Shown here one piece after another: positions 12,340-25,000 of a DNA stretch of 64,000 nucleotides. The stretch is from Buddleja alternifolia. Lineage: Eukaryota > Streptophyta > Magnoliopsida > Lamiales > Scrophulariaceae. The notes under the pieces are model-generated. The model searched no databases and had not been told where the DNA came from. It worked only from the letters and a program-made list of their open reading frames with translations. The stretch lies in NCBI GenBank assembly GCA_019426215.1, contig CM033406.1, positions 2,681,001 to 2,745,000 of the forward strand, read 5' to 3'. The position numbers and the translations under genes were made by a program. Each line of letters opens with the position of its first letter. Within the stretch, counting starts at the first letter, position 1.

Positions 12340-15300
12340 TTTCCACTTCGTGGACACTTGATTCTGGAGCTAGTGCTCACGTTTGTGTAATGAATCAGGA
12401 TCTGTAGTGAAATAGGAAGTTGGAGCATGGAGAGGTGCTGATCAGTGTAGGCAGCGGGCAGAGTGTCGCGGCTTCTCGCATTGAATCAACTTCTTTATGT
12501 TTATCATCTGGACATGTTTTAATGTTAGAGGATGTTTTAGTTTTGCCCAAAGGGCTTAAGAACATTATATCTATTCCTATGTTGGTTAGGAACGGCTATG
12601 TTTTTAATTTCAGTGACAGTACTTGCAGCATTTTATTTCATAATAATAATGTTGGCACTGCTACTTTAGTCAATCTCCTCTATTATTTAAATATGAAAAA
12701 TAAGTGTGTTGCAAATGTTATCTCAAAGAAGTGTGGTAGGCAAAGCACTAACCTCAGCTTAAAGTGGCATCTAAGACTAGGCCATGTTGGCGAGCGAAAG
12801 ATACACAAAATGGAGAAAGATGGTTTAATTGAACTATTGGGATCAGATTCCTATCCAACTTGTGAATCTTGCCTCAAAGGCAAAATGGTTAGATCTCCCT
12901 TCACAGGGACTTTTGAAAGAGCCATTGAAGTATTAGGACTTGTGCATACCGATGTTTGCAGACCATTTGGAGAAATGGCTCGTGGAGGTTTTCACTATTT
13001 TATTACTTTCATTGATGACCATTCAAGATATGGTATAGTGTATTTAATGAAAATTAAGTCTGAATCATTTGATACGTTCAAAGAATTTAAGGCTTTAGTG
13101 GAAAAACAAATTGGTCATCATATAAAGACACTACGATCGGATCGTGGAGGTGAATATATGAGTGACGAGTTTGATTAGTTCCTAAAAGAACATGGGATAA
13201 TATTACAACTCACACCACCAGCAACTCCACAATTAAATGGGAGTGGCAGAGCGAAGGAATCGAACGTTATTAGATATGGTTCGATTCATGCTCAGCTACA
13301 CTGATTTACCCATTTTCTTGTGGGGGCGTGCACTCCTTATGGCTGTTCATATCTTGAACAAATGTCATTCCAAGTCCGTTCCTAAGACTCCATATGCGAT
13401 ATTGAGAAATAGGAAACCAAACCTTAAGTACCTTAGAGTTTGGGGATGCCTTGCCTACATCAAGAAGACGAAGGCAGAGAAATTGGAAGCGAGGTCCTTT
13501 AAAGGACGTTTAGTCGGTTTCCCAGAGGAATCAATGGGATACCTATTCTACATGTAAGATGATCAAATGATCATTGTTGCATTGCAAATGCACTTTCTTG
13601 AAGAAGAATTCATTCAAGAAGGTGGTACAGGTAGAAAGATTGTTCTAAATGAGCAAGATGAAACACCTAGGGAGTCGACTGTTCAAGAAACGCACACTGA
13701 TCATGATGAAACACAACCATCATTGCAAAGATCTGGTAGAGTCACAACAACCTGATAGGTATTATGGTGACCTGCTACAAGAGGAAACAGGTGTCTACAC
13801 TATAGCAGTGGGATTCCAAGGGGACGGCCCTTCTACCTATGATCAAGCAATGATGGACACTGACTCTGCAAAGTGGCAAGAAGCTATGCAGGCAGAGATA
13901 GACTTGATACATTCTAACTAGGTCTGGACTCTGGTAGATCGTCCTGATGGGATTGTACCTATAGGGTGCAAGTGGATCTATAAGAGGAAGATAGGCCCGG
14001 ATGGAAAAGTTGACACATACAAGGCAAGACTTGTAGCAAAAGGTTATAGTCAAAAGGAAGGAATTGAGTATCAAGAGACCTTTTCACCTGTGGCAATGAT
14101 CAAGTCTATTCGAATTCTACTCGCAATAGCTGCATACTTGGACTATGAGATATGGCAGATGGATGTAAAGATGGCTTCTCTAAATGGATTCCTCAAAGAG
14201 GATATCTATATGGAGTAGCCTAAAGGCTTTGCATCGAGGTCTGATATTCATAAGGTGTGCAAACTTAAGAGATCCATTTATGGACTTAAGCAAGCTTCTA
14301 GGAGTTGCAATCTATGTTTTGACGAAGCTGTCAAAGGATTTGACTTTGTCAAAAACAAAGATGAACCATGTGTTTACAAGAAGGTTAGTGGGAGTAAAAT
14401 CACTTTTCTTGTCTTATATGTGGACGACATTCTACTTATACGAAATGATGTAGGAATGCTCACATCAGTCAAAAAATGGCTTTCAAATACATTCTCCATG
14501 AAAGACTTAGGAGAAGCTATCTATATTCTAGGGATTTGTATCTATAGAGATAGAACAAATAGAATGATAGGACTTTCCCAAGCCCTTTATTTAGAGAAGG
14601 TCCTAAAGAGATTTAGGATGGAAAACTCTAAGAAAGGTTTCTTGCCCTTGATACATGGGGTGCACTTTTCAAAGTCTATGTCTCCTCAAAATGAGGAAGA
14701 TAGGAAAGAAATGAGTACGGTACCCTATCCGTCTATGGTGGCTAGTTAGATGTACGCCATGTTATGCACACGGTCAGACATCGCCTACGCAATAAGCGTG
14801 GTGAGTCATTTTCAGGCTAACCCGGGAAGAGAACACTGGACCGCTGTAAAAAATATTCTTAAATATCTGAAGAGAACTAAGGATATGGTTCTAACATATG
14901 GACATGGAAATTTGAAGGTGGATGGAGATACTGACTGTATTTTCAATCTGATGTAGATGCTCGTAAATCCACTTCAGGGTTTATATTCACGCTCAATGGT
15001 GGAGCGGTGACTTGGAAAAGTTCCAAGCAAAGCACAATCGCTGATTCCACCACTGAGGCAGAATACATAGCAGCTTTAAAGGCTACTAAAGAGGGTGTTT
15101 GGATTATGAAGTTTCTTGGAGAACTTCAAGTGGTCCCAAGTGTAGAGCTGCCATTGCCACTTTATTGTGACAATAACGGGGCTATTGCACAAGCAAAGGA
15201 ACCAAGGTCTCACAATAAATCCAAGAACATAGAGAGGAGATATCACATAATAAGGAAAATCGTTGGAAGAAGCGAAATAGCTGTACAGAGAGTAAATTCA

Positions 15301-15357
15301 ACCTACAACGTCGCTGACCCATTGACCAAGCCTTTGACACGGGAAGTGCTGGATTGA
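12340..15357 (+). pseudogene. Copia pol: protease, integrase, reverse transcriptase, RNase H, with stops
   Basis: Domains in order: protease active site WTLDSGASAHVC (12350-12385); GAG-pre-integrase HHCC zinc finger (HLRLGH...CESCLKGK, about 12765-12890); integrase core (HTDVC, FIDDHS, then RSDRGGEY, about 12945-13250); the SFKGRLVGF segment near 13495-13525; reverse transcriptase (about 13925-14750) with YVDD near 14418; RNase H ending at 15357 ([10 protein letters not shown], then [21 protein letters not shown]). In-frame stops occur at about 12405, 13176, 13555, 13755, 13919, 14217, 14748 and 14954, and frames change around 13230 and 14250. It cannot encode a working polyprotein. The order integrase before RT places it in Ty1/copia. 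Confidence 0.92.
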
Positions 15358-15406
15358 CATCTTGAGAAGATAGGTATTAGATACCATAGTGATTGGCATT
15401 GAGTAC

Positions 15407-15417
15407 AAGTGGGAGAT
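15407..15417 (+). other. Polypurine tract of the copia element
   Basis: AAGTGGGAGAT sits directly before the TGTTAGGG start of the 3' LTR, the expected place for plus-strand priming. Confidence 0.8.
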
Positions 15418-18400
15418 TGTTAGGGTTAATGTCCTCAAATGCCACTAGAGGATTAGTAAATGTAAGGACATTATTAATTTGTAATTGTTTATCTTTCAGT
15501 CAATAAAACGGAAATTAGTTGTTTTACTTTCGAATTGGCATTTATTTATTGTAAATCAACTATAAGTCCATGAACACAAGAGTAAACTCTCTAAGGCACT
15601 AGAAGGGTTTGATACTCGTGTACTAAAATAGTCTACAAGTCAATGATTTCCAATTGGGTGTTGTAAATCATGAAGACTTGTATGATATGAATCTTTGACG
15701 AGAAAAGTGCCTGTCAATCACTAGGAAGTAATGAAGGATTCATATCATAGGTGCACTGATGGAGATAGTGGCACTCAGACATGACTCGCATCGATTCTGT
15801 CACATGGGTTTTCACTCTTTGACAGTCAATGACAGAATTGATTAATTATCATAGGTGTGTCTGAACTTTAGACTTGAGGAATCGAGTTGAAGATATGCTT
15901 GTGACGTTAGGTTCTTCATTAGAGTAGTCAGACCCAATTCACCCTTTGGTGGTGTCAACCTCGAACTGCAACCTAATGGGCAAGTAGTAGTCTTAACTGA
16001 TATCCAAGATGAGATTCGTTCCCTCGTAAGTGAACGAAGAATTATCCTATGCATTTATAAGTAAGCTAGATCCTAAAGTCTTTGGCCAAAGCATTAAATG
16101 ATCTGAGCTTGTTATAAATATAGTATAGAATCAAGTAAGTGAGTTTGACTAAAAACCATGACTCTCACTTGATCGGGATAAAGAAACAAAGAGTTTATAT
16201 TCACACGATATTTACAAAGGAAAGGTTAATAATGATCTAGTCATTTCATCTTATTTGGGTTAAAATATGGACCACTTGACTGATTAGGTGGGACCCATAT
16301 TCAATGGAATCCTCCCATTGCCAAATATAGATAAACCTAAAGAGTCACGCTTAAAAAGAAAAAATCAATTGGAAAATAGGAATAATTTGTTGGGTTGGTT
16401 CTATTCCCTGGGTGGCTCATGGCAGCAGAAATTAAAATTTAAACGTACAACCACCCGAAACAGGAATAATGGCATGCTCGATTACGCTATAAAGAAGGTT
16501 ACGAGAATTTTTACCTTTTGATTAAATTCTCGCAGCAACGATTCGGATCTTTTCAACCCTGTGGTGCAAGTCCACACGATTTCTTGGAGAAAATCGCCCA
16601 TCAATCGTATCCCCGATATTAGTGCTCCAAACGTCGCACCTCTAAGATGTATCCACACCTCGTTTAAGTCACCACCTACTTCGTTATTGGTGCTAGCCAA
16701 TGAAATAGATGTAAGTCTAAAACCTAGGTTTGATTATGTGATGGGATGGAATATGTGAATCGTTGAGTTCAACACATGAACAAAACGATATCGTATTGGA
16801 ACAAGGATGGGAGCGATTTTGCTCAAAGTTGACAAGGAAAAAACTCTCTTCTTTTTGCAGCTAGGGTTCGAATTTCACACTCATAGGAGGCTTAGGGTTT
16901 TAGTCTTGCATTCACATATATATAGAATAGGAGTCTTAGAATCTTAATCCAACTGCAAGACTTGGAGAAGAAGAAAACCCTTTTCTTCTTCACCAAGAAT
17001 TCGAACCCCTCATGTTTTTGGGCTCAAAAATTGGCCATCATCCTTTAATTGGAGTCTAATAATTAATTCTTGACTCCATAGTTAATTATGGGCTAAACCC
17101 ATCAATCAAATATTCTCATATAATTAAAACTCGTTTAATTATATATATATATTACTTATTCCAATTAGCTTATTTATTTAACTTGGGCCAAGCCCAACTA
17201 AATAAAATACTTGAACTCTACTAGGTCCATTAATTTAATTAATTCTGCAAGATTAATTAAAATAGTCGAATTAATTGAATCGCCTCAATTAATTCATATT
17301 CCTTATTAGGAAAAGACTAGAGTTTCCTAATTTCCTCAATTTCCTCAAATTGATTAATCACATCATTTAAGCAGTAACTCTCATGAGTTAAGTGTGTGAC
17401 CCCTTAGGCTCGTCTACTATCTAGTAGTAAGTACATTTTCCCAAAGTGCTAGTGTGCTTTCCTAAAATAGAAAGTACTAGATTAAATCATTCCTTTGATT
17501 TAATCAAGCCTCGAATTAATCACCATATTAATTCTCGGCACTTACAAATCATGGTTACTGTCTAGCAATGGGCCACGAAGACCTAGATAAAGACGAATAT
17601 AAAGATACGCCTTTCGTGATCTTGATCCCTATATAAGTAAGATCCCTCCATCTAATCCCCCGATTGAATCTAGAGCAGTGGCTAAGGTCGAAGCTCTATT
17701 AATTCAATAACTATGTTTCCCAAATACAGGGAGATCGACTTTTGACTATCTAAATGAGGAAACCCTACTCCTCTTTAGATATCATACTTTGCCGAAGATT
17801 CCTAAAGTCGATTCACCATGTAAACATAGGAGATTCACTGACAAGACTAATGTCAGAGATAGATCCCATCTTGATTCTCACGTGCCTTCATACACAATCA
17901 TCCCATGTCTGATTTTGCCCATTTGCGATCATCTAAGTAATCATGTAACAAACCAAGACATGTTCGATTGTGTATAAGACATCCAATGGAACCTCAGGTT
18001 CTAAGGATTACTCTTATACTAAAAGACCACTGGAAGTTCCAGATTCAACTAGGATTCCATTTAATGATACTTCCATGGGGTTGTTCAGTATACTTATTCC
18101 CACAATAGGAACCCTCATACATGCATAGGCTTTCACCGTGTAAATATCTATGGAACGAGATGCACTTTATCAAGAGTATGCATCATATAAGCAAGTCTTT
18201 TAGGCCTCATCGATATGCCTTCATCTCGACGAGCCCATTCACGACTTGGAACATATGTTTAAGGATCACAGCCTTGGAGACATATTCCATCATTGCCATT
18301 CCCGATGCGCAATGATGTCCTATAGCTATGTGTGATCCTTCGGGACTTTATTCTAAGTTAAGACCAAGCTATATACACGAATAAAGAATGCTAAAAGATT

Positions 18401-19172
18401 AACTTTATTTATACGAAAAAGATCGTTCAGCTAGAGTCAATATTACATAGAATGGCGCCCAAAATTGGTGTGCCAGGCATAAACTCTAACATAATTCATG
18501 TGGTAATATTTTAAGTATTGGATACTTAAAATTAATTAAATGGAATTAATTATTTGAAGAAATAAGTTAATTCATTTATGGTTTAATTAATATATTTCTT
18601 AAAGAAGAAATAAAATTAATTAAACTTATGTATTATTTAATTAGATTAATTAATTGGATTGAATTAATTAATGAAATAGTGCATTGGACCTAGCTCAAAT
18701 TGGAGCACCAAGGCCTATAAAGAGCGACCAAGAGGCGCCCATTATGGGCTAAATTGAGCCCAAGTTATTAACTTAAGTGATATAAATATATCACTTTAGT
18801 TAAAACCTAAACCAAAAGTTCACTTTGACTTAAGCCACAAGAAAAATTCCTCTCCCTGTCTCCACATCTAACCGTTGGTCTCACACACCAAGGAAGAAGA
18901 GAATTTTTCCATCAAGTTTTTGCGGCAAGACAATTTAGAGGCGGAACAATTGGACTGCTCGGATCACGATTTATTCAGCCGAAGATTTATCGCAAAGAAT
19001 CGAAGAATTCATATTCGTGGAAATAATCAACCACTTCGCTACAAGGTGTAATGTTAGTTTTACCCTATCGTACTTGCGTCTGAATTAACCCCGGGATTGA
19101 TCCGGTTATGGGGAAAAATCATAAAAAATTTAAATGCCTTTTTTCGCTACGTTTGGTGATTTTTCCCCAACA
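15418..19172 (+). repeat. 3' LTR of the copia element, split by a solo LTR
   Basis: Bases 15418-16387 and 18497-19172 together match the 5' LTR (about 1646 bases against 1659). The gap is the solo LTR at 16388-18491 with its target duplication. Confidence 0.9.
16388..18491 (-). mobile_element. Solo LTR of a second long-LTR copia family, inserted in the copia 3' LTR
   Basis: TGTTGGG...CTCTAACA, 2104 bases, flanked by a perfect TAATT duplication (16383-16387, 18492-18496). The host LTR reads straight across when it is removed. Orientation is inferred as minus: on that strand the end carries a TTTCTGCTGC motif like the TTTCCGCTGC before the 3' ends of the other copia LTRs. It shares blocks with the solo LTR at 46591-48766 ('GTGTGTGACCC.TTAGG', 'CATAGCTATGTGTGA'). 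Confidence 0.88.
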
Positions 19173-19186
19173 CCAAGAACCCAAAG

Positions 19187-20229
19187 ATGGCAAAACGCAA
19201 AGGATGAGGGACAATCGCGGTAAAGTCAGGCCCGATTGAGGAGGAGAAGAGCATGAAATCACTGACCGAGATGGGCGAAGACAGTAACACAAAGACCCAG
19301 CCCCCAGATACCACGATTCATGAATTGGAATCGGAAATCGATCTCGTAGAGTAAATTGAACAACCCACTCACATGGATACAATTAGGGGAAGTGCGAGCT
19401 TGAGGGAAAGGAATATGGTAATTGTTCAGAAACCCACTAGTGAGGTAAGATTGCGTGAGACAGAACAGGACAATCCAGAACGCCAGGAGCCAAAGAAGTG
19501 GAGTGCATTATTTACGGGTAATCGTAATGGGAGTAGTGGCTTGAAACTAAGGAAGATTACCAGTGAAGGTGATGAGATTCAACTAAACAAGGATGATGTG
19601 GTTGAAGAGATTGAGTACTGGAAGTATTCTCTTACTGCGTACAGCTTGAGTCAAGACATCCCTGTGGGTACAATGGTGAATTTTCTGCGTATGCGATGGA
19701 CTGGAATTGCACTGCCTCGAGTTGCAAAACATGAGAAGGTATACTTCATCTTACGCTTTGAGAGGGAGTCTGATATGGAAGCTGCCTTGAATAAAGGTAT
19801 CCAATTCTTCTACTATAAACCTTTAATTTTGAGGAGATGGCAAGAGAGTATGGTTCAAGGGGAAGATTTAGATCCAGTACCTATTTGGATACAACTCCTT
19901 ATTCTTCCTTTAGAAATGTGGGGGGAGGGGGGGATAGCTTAAGTAAGATTACAAGTAGAGTGGGGGAACCATTATACACTGATGAGATGACTGCCAAGAA
20001 GCCTAAGCTTGAATTTGCAAGAATTCTAGTTAAAGTAGAGATAGGGCAAGAGCTACCAAATGAAATTCTAATCAAGAATGTAGTGACTGGTAATATGCTT
20101 AGACAGAAGATAAAATATGAGTGGGTGCCTTTGTTATGTAAGAAGTGCCACTCATGGGGCCATAAGGAAATACAGTGTAAGAAACTAGTACAACAGATAT
20201 GGCAGGTGAAACCAAAAGGAGGAGAACAG
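19187..20229 (+). pseudogene. LINE ORF1 (DUF4283 plus CCHC zinc knuckle)
   Basis: A likely start codon at 19187 opens a frame that has stops at about 19205 and 19352. The DUF4283 nucleic-acid-binding domain covers about 19590-19940 (GTMVNFLRMRWTG..., LILRRW). A frameshift falls in the G-run at about 19917-19931. The next frame runs to a CCHC knuckle near 20140-20180 (CKKCHSWGHKEIQC, intact spacing). The C-terminal tail resumes after the solo LTR at about 21774-22070. ORF1 of plant LINEs binds element RNA in the RNP; this copy cannot make a full protein. Confidence 0.82.
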
Positions 20230-21768
20230 TGTTAGTCCCAAATGGCATACGAAAGGGTCTAGAAGGGGAGGGGGGGTTGAATAGACCCTAAAGTCTTTTT
20301 TGACTTCAAAAGATTTCGTACTAAAATGGTTTTTGGACGCTTGAAAAAGTAGACGCTTGAATTGTCTAACGCTTGACTTAAGCGTTCACTTAAAATATAG
20401 GCGCTTTGGTGAAGCGTCTAACGAAGACTGTTTTTATAAAGTTAACTTAGATTTCAAGAATTGAATACTATAACCTAGTAGGTTTGAGCGTTCACTTCTT
20501 TGATCAGTGTTAGCACAGCGGAATGATTTTTGTAGTCTTCTTTTAAAAGCTTTAGCGTCACAAGAAATTTCTTAGTTGCTTAGCTTTTGATTGTGTTTTA
20601 CTTAATCAGTTTATGCAATGATATGATAGTTAAAAGAATTGACTGAAAAGTAAATGACACAATATTTGTAAGGTTTGTTGGGTGGTGTAATCCCAACTAC
20701 GTCCTTCTTCTCCTCGAACACTTGGAGGCAATCCACTAAAATAATTCTCAAAGAATCACACAAAATCTTCTACAAATTAGGGAGAGATGGATGTCGATGA
20801 CTTGAGCTCCTTGATCACACAGATTTCTGCTCCAAATCACTTCAATCCCCTTGCTTCTTTCACCCAGAAATATGGCAAGTATCCAACTTCGACTTCACAC
20901 AAATCGCGAGGCTTAGATAGGGGTTTTTATAAAAAGTTTGTTTGATTTTGATAAAGTTCAAACAACTAGGAATATCTCAGTAGTAATGTGGGTTTCTCTG
21001 AAAAGAATGTTTGAGATATTGGGTTGACTGTCTCAGGATTTGAAGAAAAGCAAAGAGAATACTTTCTTGAAAGTTTGGCTTTTCTGAGATTGTAAGGAAT
21101 GAGACTTCAATGCAACAACAATTCGACTTGATAATTGTTCTCTATGTTTGGCTTGTTGTTGAAGTTCTATTTATAGACATTTTTGGAAAAAGTGTCTGTT
21201 TGACACATGCAAGGGCGCGTGTCTCTCACTTTCGCGAGTGAACAACTTTTGTCCTTTTTCCTGGAAATCTGCTGCACAAAAATTGGTGCTGTAGTCTTTG
21301 AATAGTTGACAGTCCAATAGGGTGGCTTCTCCGTACGTCTGAAAGTGCTTATCACATTTAATGTTCTTATAAGCATTTAATGCATTTGAATTAAATGCCC
21401 ATTGGTATTTAATGCTTTGAGAGTATTTGCATTAAAACTCCTTCTGGACTTAGAAATAAATTCAGGTGAAATTACTTCTGTCCTATAAGGTAACGCTTGA
21501 TATAGCTGGTCAATTTGGATGCTTGGAGACTTTATCTGCAGTCAGAAATCAGGCGCTTGAGTCTTCAAACTTTATCACTGATAAACTCACTCAGAAATTA
21601 TCAGACGCTTAGCCTAAGACTACTTAGCCTAACACTCTAGAGCAAATATAAAACAAAGCCTATTACAAATCTAACACTTCAAAGCTGAAAAACAAACTTA
21701 CATAATTTTGGGGTCTAACAAAGGTCCTAATTGTCATCATCAAAACATCTAACATGAAATTCCTAACA
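20230..21768 (+). mobile_element. Solo LTR (GGGGTTGAATAGACC family), copy 1
   Basis: TGTTAGTCCC...CCTAACA, 1539 bases, with a perfect AACAG duplication (20225-20229, 21769-21773). A G-rich block plus 'TTGAATAGACC' follows the 5' end and 'CATCATCAAAACATCTAACATG' precedes the 3' end, both shared with copy 2 at 24808. Similar G-rich LTR starts occur in SIRE/Maximus-type copia elements, but I cannot confirm the lineage without internal sequence. Confidence 0.88.
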
Positions 21769-22082
21769 AACAGGTTAACAGTAAGCAGGGGCATAGTGAT
21801 GAACAAGATACACAGAAGATTATAAATTCAGGGGATCCAGCCATGACAGGAATTCCAAGTCAGGGGCCACATCCTACACTAAAGTAGACAGTGGATAAAA
21901 GGAAAGGGGTGGTTAATGATTGGCAACAAGTCAAAGGATCAAAACAGAAGAAGAGTGATTATGGGATGGATAAGACATTTAACTATGAGGTGCAACATGC
22001 TTTAACAATTTTATTTCAAGTTTTGAGCCAAGTGGGAATGACTGTAGAGGGGAGGGGGTCCCATCAATGAACCTCCTGATCT

Positions 22083-25000
22083 ATGATAGCTGGAGTATGG
22101 AATATTAGAGGCCTCAACACAGCAGAAAAATAATTAGATGTGAAGTGGTTCATTAGTAGCAATAAATTGGATGTGTGTGGGATTGTGGAGACTAGAGTTA
22201 AGCCAAATAAGTTTAACCAAGTGAGGAAAAGTTTTGGGGAAGAGTGGAATGTTATAAATAACTATGCTAAAGCCATAAATGGAAGAGTTTAGTTGTTATG
22301 TAGGAAAGGAAAGATTAAAGGGTAGGTTCTAAGTGTAACTGATCAACACATTACATACAGAATGGAAATAAGTCAGCACTCATTTGTTTTAACAGTAGTT
22401 TATGCAGCAAATGATGAGGTGGGAAGGAGAAGTTTATGGACTGACCTAGGAGCAATAGATAATAGGGAACCATGGGTACTCATGGGAGACTGGAATGAAA
22501 CTATTAAATTCGATGAAAAGTTGCAAAGTGATGGGAGTTTTGAAGGGGGAGATGAAGATATGAAAGAATGTGTAGAGAGGTTGGGTATATCTGATATCCC
22601 TTATACAAGGAAATTTTATACATGGAGTAATCAACAAGATAGAGCCACTAGAATATACTGCAAATTGGGCAGAGTCTTGGCAAATGGAGAGTGGTTTATG
22701 AAAATTGAGGGTAGTAATGTGGAGTTTCAGGAAAAAACAATATCCGATCACAGCCCCATAGTACTTAGTATGAAAGAGAGCAGGTTGGGGAACCCTCCGT
22801 TTAAATTCCTCAATGGGTGGGTCCATCACCCAGGATTTTTTGAGCTTGTGAAGGAAGAGTGGGATAAAAATATAGCATGATGTCCAGGATTGCACAGAAG
22901 GGGAAGTTGGTAAAGAATAGACTCAAACTGATGCATAGAGGTCAGTATAGTGACATATCTAGAAAATTTGCTGAGGTCCAAAACCAATTACAACAAATAA
23001 GTCATGAGTTAAATGGCACTCCACATGAGGATAGTTTGATACAACAAGAAAGAAAAAAGTATGGGGAACTAAGAAGAAGTTTGTTTATGGAAGTGGAATT
23101 TTTAAAGCAGAGAGCCAAACCAAATTTGTATATCAATAGTGATGAATGTAAGAGATATTTCTTTGTCAGAATAAGAGCACAGAAAGCCCAGGGGAGGATT
23201 CAATGTCTCACAAATAGTCAAGGGGTTAAGCTTACTGAACCTGAAGATATCAAAGAAGAGATTTTACTCTACTATCAGAAGTTGATTGGTACTAGTAGTC
23301 ATGCTTCAGCAGAGATTAAATAGGAGATTGTGCATCAAGGTTACATTTTTCATACAGAATTTGAGAGAGGCCAGTTACTCAAACCAGTTACTCCAGAAAA
23401 GGTTAAAGCTGTAGTCTTCTCCATTCCAGAGGAAAAAGCCCAAGCCCGGATGGATTCACATCATGTTTTTATAGAAGATCATGGAAGTTAGTTGGGCAGG
23501 AGATGACAAAAGCTGTAATGGATTGTTATGAGAAATGGAGATTGCTAAAAGAGGTAAACCATACTCACTTATATTTAATTCCCAAATGTCAAAATCCGGT
23601 TATAGTAAGTGACTTCAGACCAATAGCATGTTGCAATGTTCTATACAAAACCATCTCTAAGCTTATTTGCAATAGGTTGAAGAGTGTACTGCCTAAAATA
23701 ATTGATCATTCCCAGGGTGCATTTATTGAGGGTAGATCAATTGTGGATAATGTCATTTTATGCCATGAGTTAGTAAAAGGGTATAAAAGAAAAGGGATTT
23801 CACCAAGAGTGGTTATGAAGGTGGACATAAGAAAAGCATATGACACTTTCAGTTGGACATTTTTGGAAAATATATTGTTGGCTTATGGATTCCCTAGTGA
23901 GTTTGTGCAATTGATAATGATGTCTGTGACAAGTGTGAAATTTTCAGTGATTCTCCCTGGCTCAAATTTTGGTTATTTTCAGGGGAGAAGAGGGTTGAGA
24001 CAGGGGGATCCTATGTCCCCATATTTGTTTGTTTTAGTTATAGACTATCAGTCCAGGGCGTTTAAACTTCTTCCCAAGGGGCCAAATTTTAAATTCCACC
24101 CAAAATGCAAAAAAGTCGGGCTCATAAATCTGCGCTTCGCCGATGATTTGATGATGTTCAGTAGAGGAGATAGGGACTCAGTTTGCAAAGTAAAAGAGTG
24201 TTTTGATCAATTCTCAAAAGCTACTGGTCTAATTGCAAATTTGGATAAAAGTCAGCTTATATGTGGAGGGCTAGGGGAAGAGGAAAAAGATCAATTACTA
24301 AAAGCTATTGGGTTTACTAAAGGAGATATGCCTATGAGATACTTGAGGGTACCCCTAATCTCATCTAGGCTGACTATAAAGAATTGTCAACCATTGATAG
24401 ACAAAATTTTGAAAAAGATCACAACATGACTGCCAAATATTTTTCGTTTGCAGGAAGAACTTTACTGATTAAGGCTATGTTGTTTGGTATCCAGATGTAT
24501 TGGAGCCAGGTGTTTCCCTTGCCTCTAACTGTAATAAATGAGATTGAGAAGTTATGCAGGGTGTTCTTATGGAGTGGAAAGACTACATGAAAGTGTAGTG
24601 CAAGTGTGAGTTGGCATCATCTATGCTTAGCAAAAAGAGAATGTGGAATGGGGATCATATCCTTATCTCAGTGGAATTTGGCAACTATATTCAAGCAAAT
24701 TTGGAATATAGCTATCAAATCTGACTCACTTTGGATCAAACGGGTGCATGCCTACTATCTGAAAGGGGGTAATATATGGGAAGTAACAATAAAGAATAGT
24801 GACTCATTGTTGGTCCCAAGTGGCATACGAAAAGGTCTAGAAAAGGGGGGGGGGTTGAATAGACCCTGAAGTCTTTTTCGACTTCAAATATATTCGTATT
24901 ATTATTTGAATTTGGATGCTTGAAAATTTAAACACTTGGCTAAGCGTTTACTCAAAGATTGTTTTGACAAAGTTAACTTAGATTTAGGGATTTCAACAAT

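Larger units (their letters stand above)
7990..19172 (+). mobile_element. Full-length Ty1/copia retrotransposon, pseudogenised
   Basis: Both LTRs (TGTTAG...CCCAACA), a primer-binding site, gag, protease, integrase, reverse transcriptase, RNase H and a polypurine tract are present in copia order. The two LTRs differ at several positions per hundred bases and by a 13-base indel, so the insertion is not recent. The 3' LTR is interrupted by a solo LTR at 16388-18491. The flanks do not form a direct target duplication: CTTGG lies on the left (7985-7989) and CCAAG on the right (19173-19177). The left flank is the Tat antisense ORF and the right flank is a LINE, so the element now bridges two different hosts. 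Confidence 0.9.

Noticed and set aside
16561..18315. Several ORFs of 60-77 codons
   Set aside because: They lie inside a solo LTR with clear ends and target duplication and show no recognisable domain.
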